A DNA stretch of 63,001 bases, from NCBI RefSeq assembly GCF_900172315.1, contig NZ_FWFV01000013.1, positions 1 through 63,001 on the forward strand, given 5' to 3'. The notes beneath the pieces are model-generated. The model did no database searches and was not told where the DNA came from. It saw nothing but the letters and a program-made list of their open reading frames with translations. The translations under genes were made by a program, and so were the position numbers. Of the stretch, positions 53,116 to 61,799 are shown piece after piece. Each line of letters opens with the position of its first letter. The stretch's first letter is position 1. This DNA is from Palleronia marisminoris (lineage in GTDB: Bacteria; Pseudomonadota; Alphaproteobacteria; Rhodobacterales; Rhodobacteraceae).

Positions 53116-54333
53116 ATGAAGATCGCGATCCTCGGCGGAGACGGTTTCGTCGGCTGGCCCACGACGCTGCACCTTTCCGATCTCGGCCACGAGGTCCACA
53201 TCGTCGACAACCTGTCCCGGCGCTGGATCGACACCGAGCTTGGCGTGCAGTCACTGACCCCGATGGACTCGATTCAGGAGCGTTGCCGGATCTGGCACGA
53301 GGTCAGCGGCCGCCGCATCCAGTTCCACCTGATCGACCTCGCCAAGGAATACGAGCGTCTCAAGGTCTGGTTGGCCGAGGTGAAGCCCGACGCGATCATC
53401 CACTTCGCCGAACAGCGCGCCGCGCCCTATTCGATGAAGACCGACCGCCACAAGGTCTACACAGTCAACAACAACGTCAGCGCGACGCACAACGTGCTGG
53501 CTGCGATGGTCGAAACCGGGATCGACGCGCATCTGGTCCACCTCGGGACCATGGGCGTCTACGGCTATTCTTCGGTCGGCGCGCCCATCCCCGAGGGTTA
53601 TCTGGACGTCGAGATCGACACGCCCAGCGGGAAGAAAGAGCAGGAGATCCTGTATCCGACCAAGCCCGGCTCGGTCTATCACATGACCAAGTCGCTCGAT
53701 CAGATCCTGTTTCAGTTCTACGCGCAGAACGACGGCTTGCGGATCACCGACCTGCACCAGGGCATCGTCTGGGGCACCCATACCGACCAGACCCGCAAGC
53801 ACGAGCAGCTTGTGAACCGCTTCGACTATGATGGCGATTACGGCACGGTGCTGAACCGTTTCCTGATCCAGGCCGCGATCGGCTATCCGCTGACCGTCCA
53901 TGGCACCGGTGGCCAGACCCGCGCCTTCATCCACATCCGCGACTCGGTCCGCTGCATCGAGCTTGCCCTTGGTGACGCGCCGAAAGCGGGCGAGCGGGTG
54001 CGCATCTTCAACCAGATGACCGAGACGCACCGCGTCCGCGACCTGGCCGAGATGATCGCGAAGATGACGGGCGCCAAGATCGCCAACCTGCCGAACCCCC
54101 GCAAGGAAGCGCCCGAGAACGACCTGATCGTGAAGAACGACCAGTTCCTGGCACTCGGCCTCGACCCGACGACGCTCGAGGAAGGACTGCTGGACGAGGT
54201 GGTCGAGGTCGCTCGCAAATACGCCTATCGCATCGACCGCAGCCGCGTGCCGGCCGTCTCGGGCTGGACCAAGGATCTGGGCGCCAAGGTCGAGCGGGAC
54301 CCCGAAGGCAAGGCGCTGAAGTCCGTCTCGTGA
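53116..54333 (+). CDS. sqdB: SqdB, UDP-sulfoquinovose synthase
   Basis: 405 aa SDR-type enzyme making UDP-sulfoquinovose from UDP-glucose and sulfite. The sequence is unmistakable: KIAILGGDGFVGWPTTLHLS at the start, HFAEQRAAPYSMK near 98, catalytic YHMTKSLDQ near 190, DLHQGIVWGTHTDQTRK near 215 and GTGGQTRAFIHIRDSVRCIEL near 262. The ATG at 53116 follows GGAG by 8 nt; a GTG three codons earlier is the alternative. First gene of sqdBDC. Confidence 0.95.
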   Translation: MKIAILGGDGFVGWPTTLHLSDLGHEVHIVDNLSRRWIDTELGVQSLTPMDSIQERCRIWHEVSGRRIQFHLIDLAKEYERLKVWLAEVKPDAIIHFAEQRAAPYSMKTDRHKVYTVNNNVSATHNVLAAMVETGIDAHLVHLGTMGVYGYSSVGAPIPEGYLDVEIDTPSGKKEQEILYPTKPGSVYHMTKSLDQILFQFYAQNDGLRITDLHQGIVWGTHTDQTRKHEQLVNRFDYDGDYGTVLNRFLIQAAIGYPLTVHGTGGQTRAFIHIRDSVRCIELALGDAPKAGERVRIFNQMTETHRVRDLAEMIAKMTGAKIANLPNPRKEAPENDLIVKNDQFLALGLDPTTLEEGLLDEVVEVARKYAYRIDRSRVPAVSGWTKDLGAKVERDPEGKALKSVS

Positions 54334-55124
54334 GGCGGGCCTATGTCACCCTCGTCACCAACGCGGATTTCGCGATGGGGGCGAGGGCGCTTCTGAACTC
54401 GCTGGCGCTGACCGGCACCACGGCGGACCGCGTGGTGATGCATACCGGCGGCGTGCCGACCGTCGCGCTTGCACCGCTGACAGCCGCTGGTGCGCGACTG
54501 GTGCCGGTGGAGCTTCTGCCGACCTCGGACGCCTTCAACGCGGCCCACCAGCGCGAGGCGTTGCACGGCGCCGCCCCCTTCACCAAGGGCGAGAAGCCGG
54601 CCTTCCACACGCCGCTCGACAACTTTGCGAAGCTTCGGCTCTGGCAGCTCGACTACGACCGGGTGGTGTTCCTGGACGCCGACACGTTGGTCCTGCGCAA
54701 CATCGACAAGCTGTTCGACTACCCCGAACTCTGCGCGGCCCCGAACGTCTACGAGGGGCTCGGCGACTTCCACCGGATGAACTCGGGCGTGTTCACCGCG
54801 CGCCCCGATCCGGCGACATTTCAGGCGATGCTGAAACACCTCGACCAGCCGGGCGCCTTCTGGCGGCGCACCGATCAGACCTTCCTGCAGGAGTGGTTCC
54901 CCGACTGGCACGGCCTGCCGGTGACCTGCAACATGCTGCAATATGTCTGGTTCAACCTGCCCGCGCTCTGGGATTGGAAGGCGATCCGCGTCCTTCATTT
55001 CCAGTACGAGAAGCCCTGGCAGGACCACGACAAGGCCGACCGGCTGCGCCCGTTGATCGACCTGTGGCACAGCTATGCGGCGGGTGAGGCGCCGGACTTG
55101 TCGCGGATGCCGGCGCCCGAATGA
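54330..55124 (+). CDS. sqdD: SqdD, glycogenin-like glycosyltransferase of sulfolipid synthesis
   Basis: 264 aa GT8-type transferase. The metal-binding DxD is in VFLDADTLVLRN near 112-120, and the N-terminal YVTLVTNADFAMGARALLNSL is typical of the glycogenin-like fold. In Rhodobacter sphaeroides the protein in this position is SqdD, needed for sulfoquinovosyldiacylglycerol. The GTG start overlaps the sqdB stop (GTGA). Confidence 0.88.
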   Translation: MRRAYVTLVTNADFAMGARALLNSLALTGTTADRVVMHTGGVPTVALAPLTAAGARLVPVELLPTSDAFNAAHQREALHGAAPFTKGEKPAFHTPLDNFAKLRLWQLDYDRVVFLDADTLVLRNIDKLFDYPELCAAPNVYEGLGDFHRMNSGVFTARPDPATFQAMLKHLDQPGAFWRRTDQTFLQEWFPDWHGLPVTCNMLQYVWFNLPALWDWKAIRVLHFQYEKPWQDHDKADRLRPLIDLWHSYAAGEAPDLSRMPAPE

Positions 55125-55957
55125 GGATCGCGATCACCGGGGCGAGCGGCCTGGTGGGCTGGCCGGTGGCACAATGGCTCGCCGCCCGTGGCCATACGAT
55201 CACGACAATTGGCCGAAGGCAGGTTCCGGGGCTGGCGCATCGGGACTGGCATCTCGGGCAAGTGCCGGACCTCTCGGGCCAGGACGCGCTGGTCCACGCC
55301 GCCTTCACCCATGTCCCGGGCCGCTACCGGGGCGGCGAAGGAGACGATCCCGAAGGCTTCACCCGCGCCAACCTCGGCGGGACGCTTTCGCTGATGGATG
55401 CAGCCGAAGCGGCGCGGCTGCGCATCGTGTTCCTTTCCAGCCGCGCCGTGTATGGCGCCTACCCGCCCGGCACCCGGCTGACCGAGGAACTGCCGCCGCG
55501 GCCCGACACGCTCTACGGTGAGGTCAAGCTGGCGGCCGAGCGCGCGCTCGGCCGGCGCGGGACGAGCCTGCGTGCGACCGGCATCTACGGCCCTCTGGTG
55601 CCGGGGCGCGGGCACAAATGGGCCGACCTCTTCGCGCGCTTCGCCGCCGGAGATCGCCCAGCCCCCCGGATCGGCACCGAGCTTCACGTCGACGACCTGG
55701 CCGACGCCATCGAGCGTGTCTTGGCCGTCGACACGCCGCCTCCGGTTGTGAACGTGTCGGACATCGTGCTGGACCGGCGCGATCTTCTCGAGCGCTATGC
55801 CCGGATCGCAGGGATCCCGGACCCGCTGCCCCACCGGGGGGATCCCGATGGGGTGAGCGAGATGGACACGGCCCGCCTTCGCGACCTCGGCTGGCGGCCG
55901 CGCGGGGTGGATGGCCTCGATACGGTTCTGGAGGCCATCGTCGCGGCGCGCGATTAG
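55121..55957 (+). CDS. sqdC: SqdC-like NAD-dependent epimerase/reductase
   Basis: 278 aa Rossmann-fold SDR. N-terminal ITGASGLVGWPVAQWLAARGH (residues 4-24), LSSRAVYGAYPPG near 105 and TLYGEVKLAAERAL (Tyr-x3-Lys) near 127. The place after sqdB-sqdD matches sqdC of R. sphaeroides, a small reductase whose loss causes sulfoquinovosyl-dihydroxyacetone accumulation. Assigned mainly on position, so less sure than sqdB. ATGA overlap with sqdD; stop overlaps the RTX gene tail to tail. Confidence 0.75.
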   Translation: MRIAITGASGLVGWPVAQWLAARGHTITTIGRRQVPGLAHRDWHLGQVPDLSGQDALVHAAFTHVPGRYRGGEGDDPEGFTRANLGGTLSLMDAAEAARLRIVFLSSRAVYGAYPPGTRLTEELPPRPDTLYGEVKLAAERALGRRGTSLRATGIYGPLVPGRGHKWADLFARFAAGDRPAPRIGTELHVDDLADAIERVLAVDTPPPVVNVSDIVLDRRDLLERYARIAGIPDPLPHRGDPDGVSEMDTARLRDLGWRPRGVDGLDTVLEAIVAARD

Positions 55958-56895
55958 GCCGCCGTCAGTCCGGAGCGTATGATCACGAAAGCGTCGTCCG
56001 AGATACCGGACCCGGCCCCCTCGAACACCAGGGTCTGTCCGGTTTTCAGGGTGATCGTCGTGCCGGCGTCGGTCGTCACGCGCGAGGCGACGTAATCGGC
56101 GAAATTCGCCGAACCGTCCTCGGCCCCCGGGACGTGCACTTCGACCAGATCCTCGCCGGGTGTGAAATCCTCGAACACGATGCTGGCGGACGTGCCCTCG
56201 CCAGCGTTCACCGAGACCACATCGGCCCCCCCGCCCAGGCGGACGATGTCGCCGGCGCCGGCAAGGACCAGATCGTCCCCGTCCCCCGCGTCGATGTGAT
56301 CAGGCGCGCCATCATCCTCGGCCGAAAAGCCGCCCATGTCGTGGATCGTGCCATCCTCGCCCCCGATGATCGTGTCGGCGCCGTCCCCGCCTTCGATTCT
56401 ATCCTCCCCCGCTCCCCCGACAAGGAAATCATTGCCCGCCGAGCCGCGCAGCGTGTCGGCGCCATCCTCGCCGCGGCCCTCCAGGACAGGATCGTCCGAG
56501 CCGCCCTCCGAGAAGTCGAGAAGGTCGTCCCCCGCCCCGCCCCGCGCAGCCAGAACGCCCTCGCGCCCGTGGATGACGTCGTCGCCCCCCTGGCCGTGGA
56601 TGATGTCGCCAGCGCCTGCTTCGATGGTGTCGTCCCCCGCGCCCGCGGCCACCATATCCCGCCCCTCGGTATTCTTGACGACGACCCCGCCACCCGCGGA
56701 ATGTCCACCGGAGGCGATCGGATCGCCTGAGTCCTGCGGGTGGCCATCATCCGCCTCAATCGGGACGACCTCTCCGTCGGTGATGTCGCCGTCTTCAGTC
56801 GAGCTGCTGTCGTCAGACTCCGCTTCGTCGTCGTCCCCCCCGGCAAAGGTCGACAGCGAGAGCATCCCGCCGAGCAAGACCAGAAATCCAAACAT
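55954..56895 (-). CDS. Membrane-anchored RTX-type calcium-binding protein
   Basis: 313 aa. One N-terminal hydrophobic segment (about 2-18) is followed by an acidic Asp/Glu/Ser linker (20-60). RTX nonapeptide-like repeats then run at about 85-215 (AGAGDDTIEAGAGD, GGAGDDLLDFSEG, GGDGADTIIGGED), before a C-terminal domain (FEDFTPGEDLVEVHVPG) common after RTX repeats in Rhodobacteraceae. It probably faces the outside or periplasm and folds on Ca2+. Divergent from the RTX glycoside hydrolase. Confidence 0.85.
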   Translation of the reverse strand: MFGFLVLLGGMLSLSTFAGGDDDEAESDDSSSTEDGDITDGEVVPIEADDGHPQDSGDPIASGGHSAGGGVVVKNTEGRDMVAAGAGDDTIEAGAGDIIHGQGGDDVIHGREGVLAARGGAGDDLLDFSEGGSDDPVLEGRGEDGADTLRGSAGNDFLVGGAGEDRIEGGDGADTIIGGEDGTIHDMGGFSAEDDGAPDHIDAGDGDDLVLAGAGDIVRLGGGADVVSVNAGEGTSASIVFEDFTPGEDLVEVHVPGAEDGSANFADYVASRVTTDAGTTITLKTGQTLVFEGAGSGISDDAFVIIRSGLTAA

Positions 56896-57126
56896 TCGCC
56901 GCCCCCACGCATTGTGTCGGGAAGTTCACCCGACATTCGCCCGGATTTGAGGCAGCAAACGTGGCGGTCGCAGGCCGGATGCCGAGCATCCTCGACAAAT
57001 TATTCGCAGGACTACCGGAGAAAATTGGCGCCTATTCTAGGCGTTTGCCACCATCCCGCCATCACTGCTGTCCCCGAAAGGCCGGATGTGCCGCCACTCT
57101 GCATCCATCGCAGCAAGGGGCGCGAG

Positions 57127-59112
57127 ATGGGCGAGGTCGGGACCGAATATTTCTTCAACCCTGTGTCGGACAAGATGTTCGGCGCGAACATTCTCTTTCA
57201 CCGGGACCGCATCGCGGATGGCACCTTCGACGAGGTGGCCGAGAAGGCGAACGTCTCCGCCGTGCGGTATCCGGGCGGAACCGTGTCCGAGAAGTACTTC
57301 GATCTCCGCGATCCCGACCGACCGACAGCCCTCGACCCGGTCACCGGGGCAGTGGTCGATCTTCTTCCGCTGAGCGACTTCATGAACTGGGCCGGCGCCT
57401 CGGACCTTGGCGTCAGCATCGTCATTCCGACCGGCTATCTCACCGTCGGGCCTGTGGGCGAGCAGCAGCCCCACGCGGACGCCTACGACATCGTCCATGA
57501 CTTCGTCGCAGATCTGCTTAGCGGAAAATGGGGCGACGCGCAGGTCGACAGCCTCGAAATCGGGAACGAGTACTGGCTCGGGGCGGAACAGGATCACGTC
57601 GAATACGCGCGGATCGCCGATATCGTCGCCCGGGCGGCGCAGGACGCCATCGACGATCATGCCGCCACGGCCGGCCCGGATTGGGTCGAACCGGATATCG
57701 GAATCCAGGTCGGGCAGTACGGGAAATTCGCCACCGATCCCGGCTGGCTGCAGAACGACTACATCATGGACAGCCTGTCCGACGCGGCAGCCGACGCCCT
57801 CGATTCGGTGATCGTCCACTACTACACGCGCGGGACGTTCGCCGATCTGGACAGCTTCGAGTACTATTTCGATCGGCTCGACGCCTGGGCGGCCGATCCG
57901 CGCTACGCCGATCTCGAATACCACGTGACCGAGTGGAACACCGATCACCTGCTGTCGGCCGAGACGGGGTTGCGACAGGCCTCGACCCTCGTATGGATGA
58001 TGTCCGAGATGGTTGCACAGGACGTGACCAGCGCCTTCATCTGGCCCTTGCAGCAGAATACTCCGAACGACCTCGGCGGCCAGGCAGGAGTCGAGGATCT
58101 GACCGTCGCCGGCGAGACGTTCCGCCTGATGGCCGAGCTGCTCGGCGGGGCGATCCTCGTGTCCCGGTCGAGCTTCGATGGCGGAGTGGCGCATGTCTAC
58201 GCGACCGACAACGGCTTCGTCGTCGCGGCGTCGGCGTTGGGACAGGGCATGCTGAGCCTCGACCTCGGCCAATGGGGGACGGTCGAGGGTGCGATCGTCC
58301 ACGAGATCGACGCGACCGGCGACCGCCTCGGCCCCCGCGCCGTGGCGGATGTCGAAAGCTACGGACTTGCCGGTGATCTGCTGACATTCGGCGACTACCA
58401 GACCGTCTTCGTCGAGGTTCAGGGGGCGCTCGACTTCCATCGCCCCGTGGCCACGTCCACAAAATCACTGACCGAGGGCGACGACCATCACGTGGGAACC
58501 GCGTCGGCCGGGACGGCGGTGATCCTCGGCGGCTCGGGCCGCGATACGCTCGAGGGCGGGGCGGACGCGGATCGGTTCGATGGCGGGGGCGGGGCGGACC
58601 TGATCCTGGGCAATGACGGCAACGATTTCCTGCTTGGCGGGCGCGACGACGACACTTTGCATGGCGGTGCCGGGGCCGATGTCCTGTCGGGGGATGACGG
58701 CAAGGACGTGCTTCACGGCGGGATGGGGAACGACACGCTGTCGGGCGGCGCGTGGAACGACACGCTCTACGGGGGCGACGGAAACGACGTCATGTACGGG
58801 GATGGCGGGCTCGATTTTCTGGACGGACAGGAAGGGGACGACCGGATGTTCGGCGGAGACTGGCACGACACGCTGATCGGGGGGGCGGGCAACGATGTTC
58901 TGCATGGTGGTCGCGGTGACGATTCGCTCGTCGGCGGAACGGGCGACGACCTGATCTTCGCCGATGAAGGTGCCGACACGATCGAAGGGGGTGACGGGGC
59001 GGATACGATCTATGGCTCGCAGCAGGCGAACGTGATCATGGGCGGCGCCGGGAACGACGTGATCTTCGCCGACGAGTCGATGGCCGGCATCCTCGATCTT
59101 CTCGACTGGTAG
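57127..59112 (+). CDS. RTX-tailed glycoside hydrolase, probably type-I secreted
   Basis: 661 aa. The N-terminal half (about 1-380) looks like a clan GH-A (TIM-barrel) hydrolase: acid/base Glu 148 in LEIGNEYWLG and likely nucleophile Glu 269 in YHVTEWN. About 20 RTX nonapeptides run from about 469 to 648 (GGAGNDVLHGG, GGDGADTIYG and similar), ending 13 residues before the C-terminus (DLLDW). There is no signal peptide, as expected for type I secretion. The ATG at 57127 has AAGGGG upstream. The glycan specificity is unknown; arabinofuranosidase-like (GH39/51/79-type) is a guess. Confidence 0.82.
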   Translation: MGEVGTEYFFNPVSDKMFGANILFHRDRIADGTFDEVAEKANVSAVRYPGGTVSEKYFDLRDPDRPTALDPVTGAVVDLLPLSDFMNWAGASDLGVSIVIPTGYLTVGPVGEQQPHADAYDIVHDFVADLLSGKWGDAQVDSLEIGNEYWLGAEQDHVEYARIADIVARAAQDAIDDHAATAGPDWVEPDIGIQVGQYGKFATDPGWLQNDYIMDSLSDAAADALDSVIVHYYTRGTFADLDSFEYYFDRLDAWAADPRYADLEYHVTEWNTDHLLSAETGLRQASTLVWMMSEMVAQDVTSAFIWPLQQNTPNDLGGQAGVEDLTVAGETFRLMAELLGGAILVSRSSFDGGVAHVYATDNGFVVAASALGQGMLSLDLGQWGTVEGAIVHEIDATGDRLGPRAVADVESYGLAGDLLTFGDYQTVFVEVQGALDFHRPVATSTKSLTEGDDHHVGTASAGTAVILGGSGRDTLEGGADADRFDGGGGADLILGNDGNDFLLGGRDDDTLHGGAGADVLSGDDGKDVLHGGMGNDTLSGGAWNDTLYGGDGNDVMYGDGGLDFLDGQEGDDRMFGGDWHDTLIGGAGNDVLHGGRGDDSLVGGTGDDLIFADEGADTIEGGDGADTIYGSQQANVIMGGAGNDVIFADESMAGILDLLDW

Positions 59113-59116
59113 GCGA

Positions 59117-59935
59117 TCACCGCCCCTTCATCAGGTCGTCGATGGCGCGGAGAGTTCCGATCAGGTCCTCCATCTGGTCTACCGGGATCATGTTCGGCCC
59201 GTCCGACGGCGCGTTGTCGGGATCCTCGTGCGTCTCGATGAACAGGGCCGAGACGCCGACGGCGCAGGCCGCCCGGGCAAGGAGGGGGGCGAACTCGCGC
59301 TGGCCGCCGCTGGTGGTGCCCTGCCCGCCGGGCTGTTGGACGGAATGGGTCGCGTCGAAGACCACCGGGTAGCCCGTCTGCGCCATGATCGGCAGGCCGC
59401 GGAAGTCGCTGACCAGGGTGTTGTAGCCGAACGAGGTGCCCCGATCGCAGAGCAGGATGCGCTCGTTCCCGGTCGAGGCGATCTTGGCGGCCACGTTGGC
59501 CATGTCCCACGGCGCCAGGAACTGGCCCTTCTTGACGTTGATCGCCGCGCCCGTCTCGCCCGCCGCCAGCAGCAGGTCGGTCTGCCGGCAGAGGAAGGCG
59601 GGGATCTGGATCACGTCGCAAGCCTCGGCCGCCGGGGCGCAATGGTCCGGCAGGTGGACGTCGGTCAGGGTGGGGCAGCCGAACTCGTCGCGGATCTTCG
59701 ACAGGATCGACAGGCCTTCCTCCATCCCAAGGCCGCGGGCCGTCGACAGCGACGAACGGTTCGCCTTGTCGTAGCTGGCCTTGAAGATGAAGCGCGTGCC
59801 GGTCGGCGCGCAGGCCTGCGCGATGCGCTCGGCCATCATGCGCGCGTGGTCGAGGCTTTCCAGTTGGCACGGGCCGGAGATCAGGGCGATGGCGGCGTCG
59901 CCGCCGATCTCGATGTCGCGGATGGTCACGGTCAT
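59117..59935 (-). CDS. kdsA: KdsA, 3-deoxy-8-phosphooctulonate synthase
   Basis: 272 aa. Condenses arabinose-5-phosphate with PEP to Kdo-8-phosphate. Motifs are ISGPCQLES near 19, FKASYDKANRSS near 51-62, VKKGQFLAPWDM near 135 and QREFAPLLARAACAVG near 212. It is third of kpsF-kdsB-kdsA and converges on the RTX hydrolase, with 4 bp between stops. Confidence 0.96.
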   Translation of the reverse strand: MTVTIRDIEIGGDAAIALISGPCQLESLDHARMMAERIAQACAPTGTRFIFKASYDKANRSSLSTARGLGMEEGLSILSKIRDEFGCPTLTDVHLPDHCAPAAEACDVIQIPAFLCRQTDLLLAAGETGAAINVKKGQFLAPWDMANVAAKIASTGNERILLCDRGTSFGYNTLVSDFRGLPIMAQTGYPVVFDATHSVQQPGGQGTTSGGQREFAPLLARAACAVGVSALFIETHEDPDNAPSDGPNMIPVDQMEDLIGTLRAIDDLMKGR

Positions 59936-59951
59936 GGGGCTGGCCTTCGGG

Positions 59952-60731
59952 TCAGAGAACGGATTCGATGCGGGCGACGTCGCCGGGGTTGTTCAGCTCC
60001 CAGAAGACGCGGCCGCGAGCGTCGACCTCGACGCAGGTGACGGGCCAGCCGTTTTCCAGGAACCGGAGTTGCTCCAGCCCCTCGAGCCGCTCCAACGTGC
60101 CCTCGGGCAGGGTTCCGTAGGCGGAGAGAGCGTCGCGCGTGTAGGCGTAGACGCCGACATGGTGAAAGACCGGGATGTTGTCGGGGTCGATCTTCGCCGG
60201 GTCGAGCCACGGGATGACCTCCTTCGAGAAGTAAAGCGCGCTGCGATCGGTCCCGAAGACGGCGGTGGTTCCGCCGACGCGGCCGGCCTTCCGGTCCTCG
60301 ACGAAATGGCCGTAGGTCACGGCGTCGCAGCGCAGGACGGGCGTGGCGACACGGGCCCTCCCCCGCGCCATCTCGTCGATCAGCGCCTCGATGAACCACG
60401 GCGGCGTCAGAGGAGCGTCGCCTTGCAGGTTCACGATCACGTCGGCGTCCAGCCCCGCCGCCTCGACCGCCGCCGCGCAGCGTTCGGTCCCGTTGCGGCA
60501 GGTTTCGGGCGTCATTACGACCTCGGCCCCGAACCTCTCGGCCGCCGTGCGGATGCGGTCGTCGTCAGACGCCACGAGGACAGGGTGGTCGCCCGCAACC
60601 GCCTGCGCGGCCTCCCACGTCAGCTGGATCAGGCTCTTGCGGCTGCCGTCGGGCAGGGTCAGCTCGGCCAGCGGCTTACCCGGGTAGCGGGTCGAGGCAT
60701 AGCGGGCGGGGATCACGATGGCGGTCTTCAT
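59952..60731 (-). CDS. kdsB: KdsB, 3-deoxy-manno-octulosonate cytidylyltransferase
   Basis: 259 aa, activates Kdo as CMP-Kdo. Motifs are IVIPARYASTRYPGKPLAEL (residues 5-24), VASDDDRI near 55, NGTERCAAAVE near 78 and NLQGDAPL near 99. The ATG at 60731 lies 1 bp after the kpsF stop; the upstream open codons belong to kpsF. Confidence 0.96.
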   Translation of the reverse strand: MKTAIVIPARYASTRYPGKPLAELTLPDGSRKSLIQLTWEAAQAVAGDHPVLVASDDDRIRTAAERFGAEVVMTPETCRNGTERCAAAVEAAGLDADVIVNLQGDAPLTPPWFIEALIDEMARGRARVATPVLRCDAVTYGHFVEDRKAGRVGGTTAVFGTDRSALYFSKEVIPWLDPAKIDPDNIPVFHHVGVYAYTRDALSAYGTLPEGTLERLEGLEQLRFLENGWPVTCVEVDARGRVFWELNNPGDVARIESVL

Positions 60732-60732
60732 T

Positions 60733-61731
60733 TCAGGCAACTCCGGCGCGCAGAAGGTCGTGGATATGCAGCACCCCGACGGGGCGGGCATCCTCGCCCA
60801 GAACGACGAGGACCGAGATCTTGCGCGCCTGCAACACCGCCATCGCCTCGGCGGCGAGCATGTCCGGCGCGATCGTCACGGGGTCGGGGTTGGCCACGTC
60901 GCCGGCGGTGCGGTTCATCAGGTCCGCCATGTTGCGCCGGAGGTCTCCATCCGTGACGACGCCGACCAGCCGCCCGTCGAGCCCGACCACGGCGGCGACC
61001 CCGTAGCCCTTGGACGTCATCTCGATCAGCGTCTCGCCCATTGGCGTGTCGGCTGTCACGCGCGGTAGTTTGTTCCCCGTGGCCATCAGGCTTTCGACCC
61101 GGGCGAGCTGTGCGCCCAGCTTACCGCCGGGGTGGAATACGCCGAAGCGTTCCGCGGTGAAGCCGCGAAGCTCCATCAGGGCGATTGCAAGCGCGTCGCC
61201 CAAAGCCATCGTCGCGGTGGTCGAGGTCGTGGGGGCAAGGCCCATCGGGCAGGCCTCGGCCGCGGCGGGCAGCAAGAGGCCATGCGTCGCGGCCCGCATC
61301 AGCGTCGATCCCGCCCGCCCCGAGATCGCGACGATCGGCAAGCCGAAGCGCCGGCAGTAGGCCATCAGGTCGCCGAGCTCGGCCGTTTCGCCCGAGTTCG
61401 AGATCATCACGCACAGATCGCCCGAGCCGATCATGCCGAGATCGCCGTGGCTCGCCTCGGTCGGGTGGATGAAATGCGCGGGCGTGCCGGTCGAGGACAG
61501 CGTCGCCGCGATCTTGCGCCCGACATGGCCGGACTTGCCCACGCCCGCGACGATGACCCGTCCCGCAACCGCATGGATCGCCCGCACCGCACCGGCGAAC
61601 CCGTCGGGCAAATGCGCCGCCATGAGGGCAAGCGCCTCGGACTCGGTGGTCAGCACGCGCCGCGCCGCGTCGAGGATCTGCGCGTCGCTCACCTGGGTGC
61701 CGTCGGGCGCGGCGCTAGAGAGTTGGGCCAT
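60733..61731 (-). CDS. kdsD: KpsF/KdsD-type arabinose-5-phosphate isomerase
   Basis: 332 aa. SIS domain with GVGKSGHVGRKIAATLSSTG near 63-82 and SNSGETAELGDL near 110; tandem CBS domains near 210-325 (VTDGDLRRN in between). It makes arabinose-5-phosphate, the first step to Kdo. First gene of the Kdo run; overlapping frames in other directions are shadows. Confidence 0.94.
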   Translation of the reverse strand: MAQLSSAAPDGTQVSDAQILDAARRVLTTESEALALMAAHLPDGFAGAVRAIHAVAGRVIVAGVGKSGHVGRKIAATLSSTGTPAHFIHPTEASHGDLGMIGSGDLCVMISNSGETAELGDLMAYCRRFGLPIVAISGRAGSTLMRAATHGLLLPAAAEACPMGLAPTTSTTATMALGDALAIALMELRGFTAERFGVFHPGGKLGAQLARVESLMATGNKLPRVTADTPMGETLIEMTSKGYGVAAVVGLDGRLVGVVTDGDLRRNMADLMNRTAGDVANPDPVTIAPDMLAAEAMAVLQARKISVLVVLGEDARPVGVLHIHDLLRAGVA

Positions 61732-61799
61732 GCGTCATACATTCTTCGTGCCGGGGTCTTTCGGATATGCGACTTGGCGCGCCGCGGGAAGGGAGCGGC

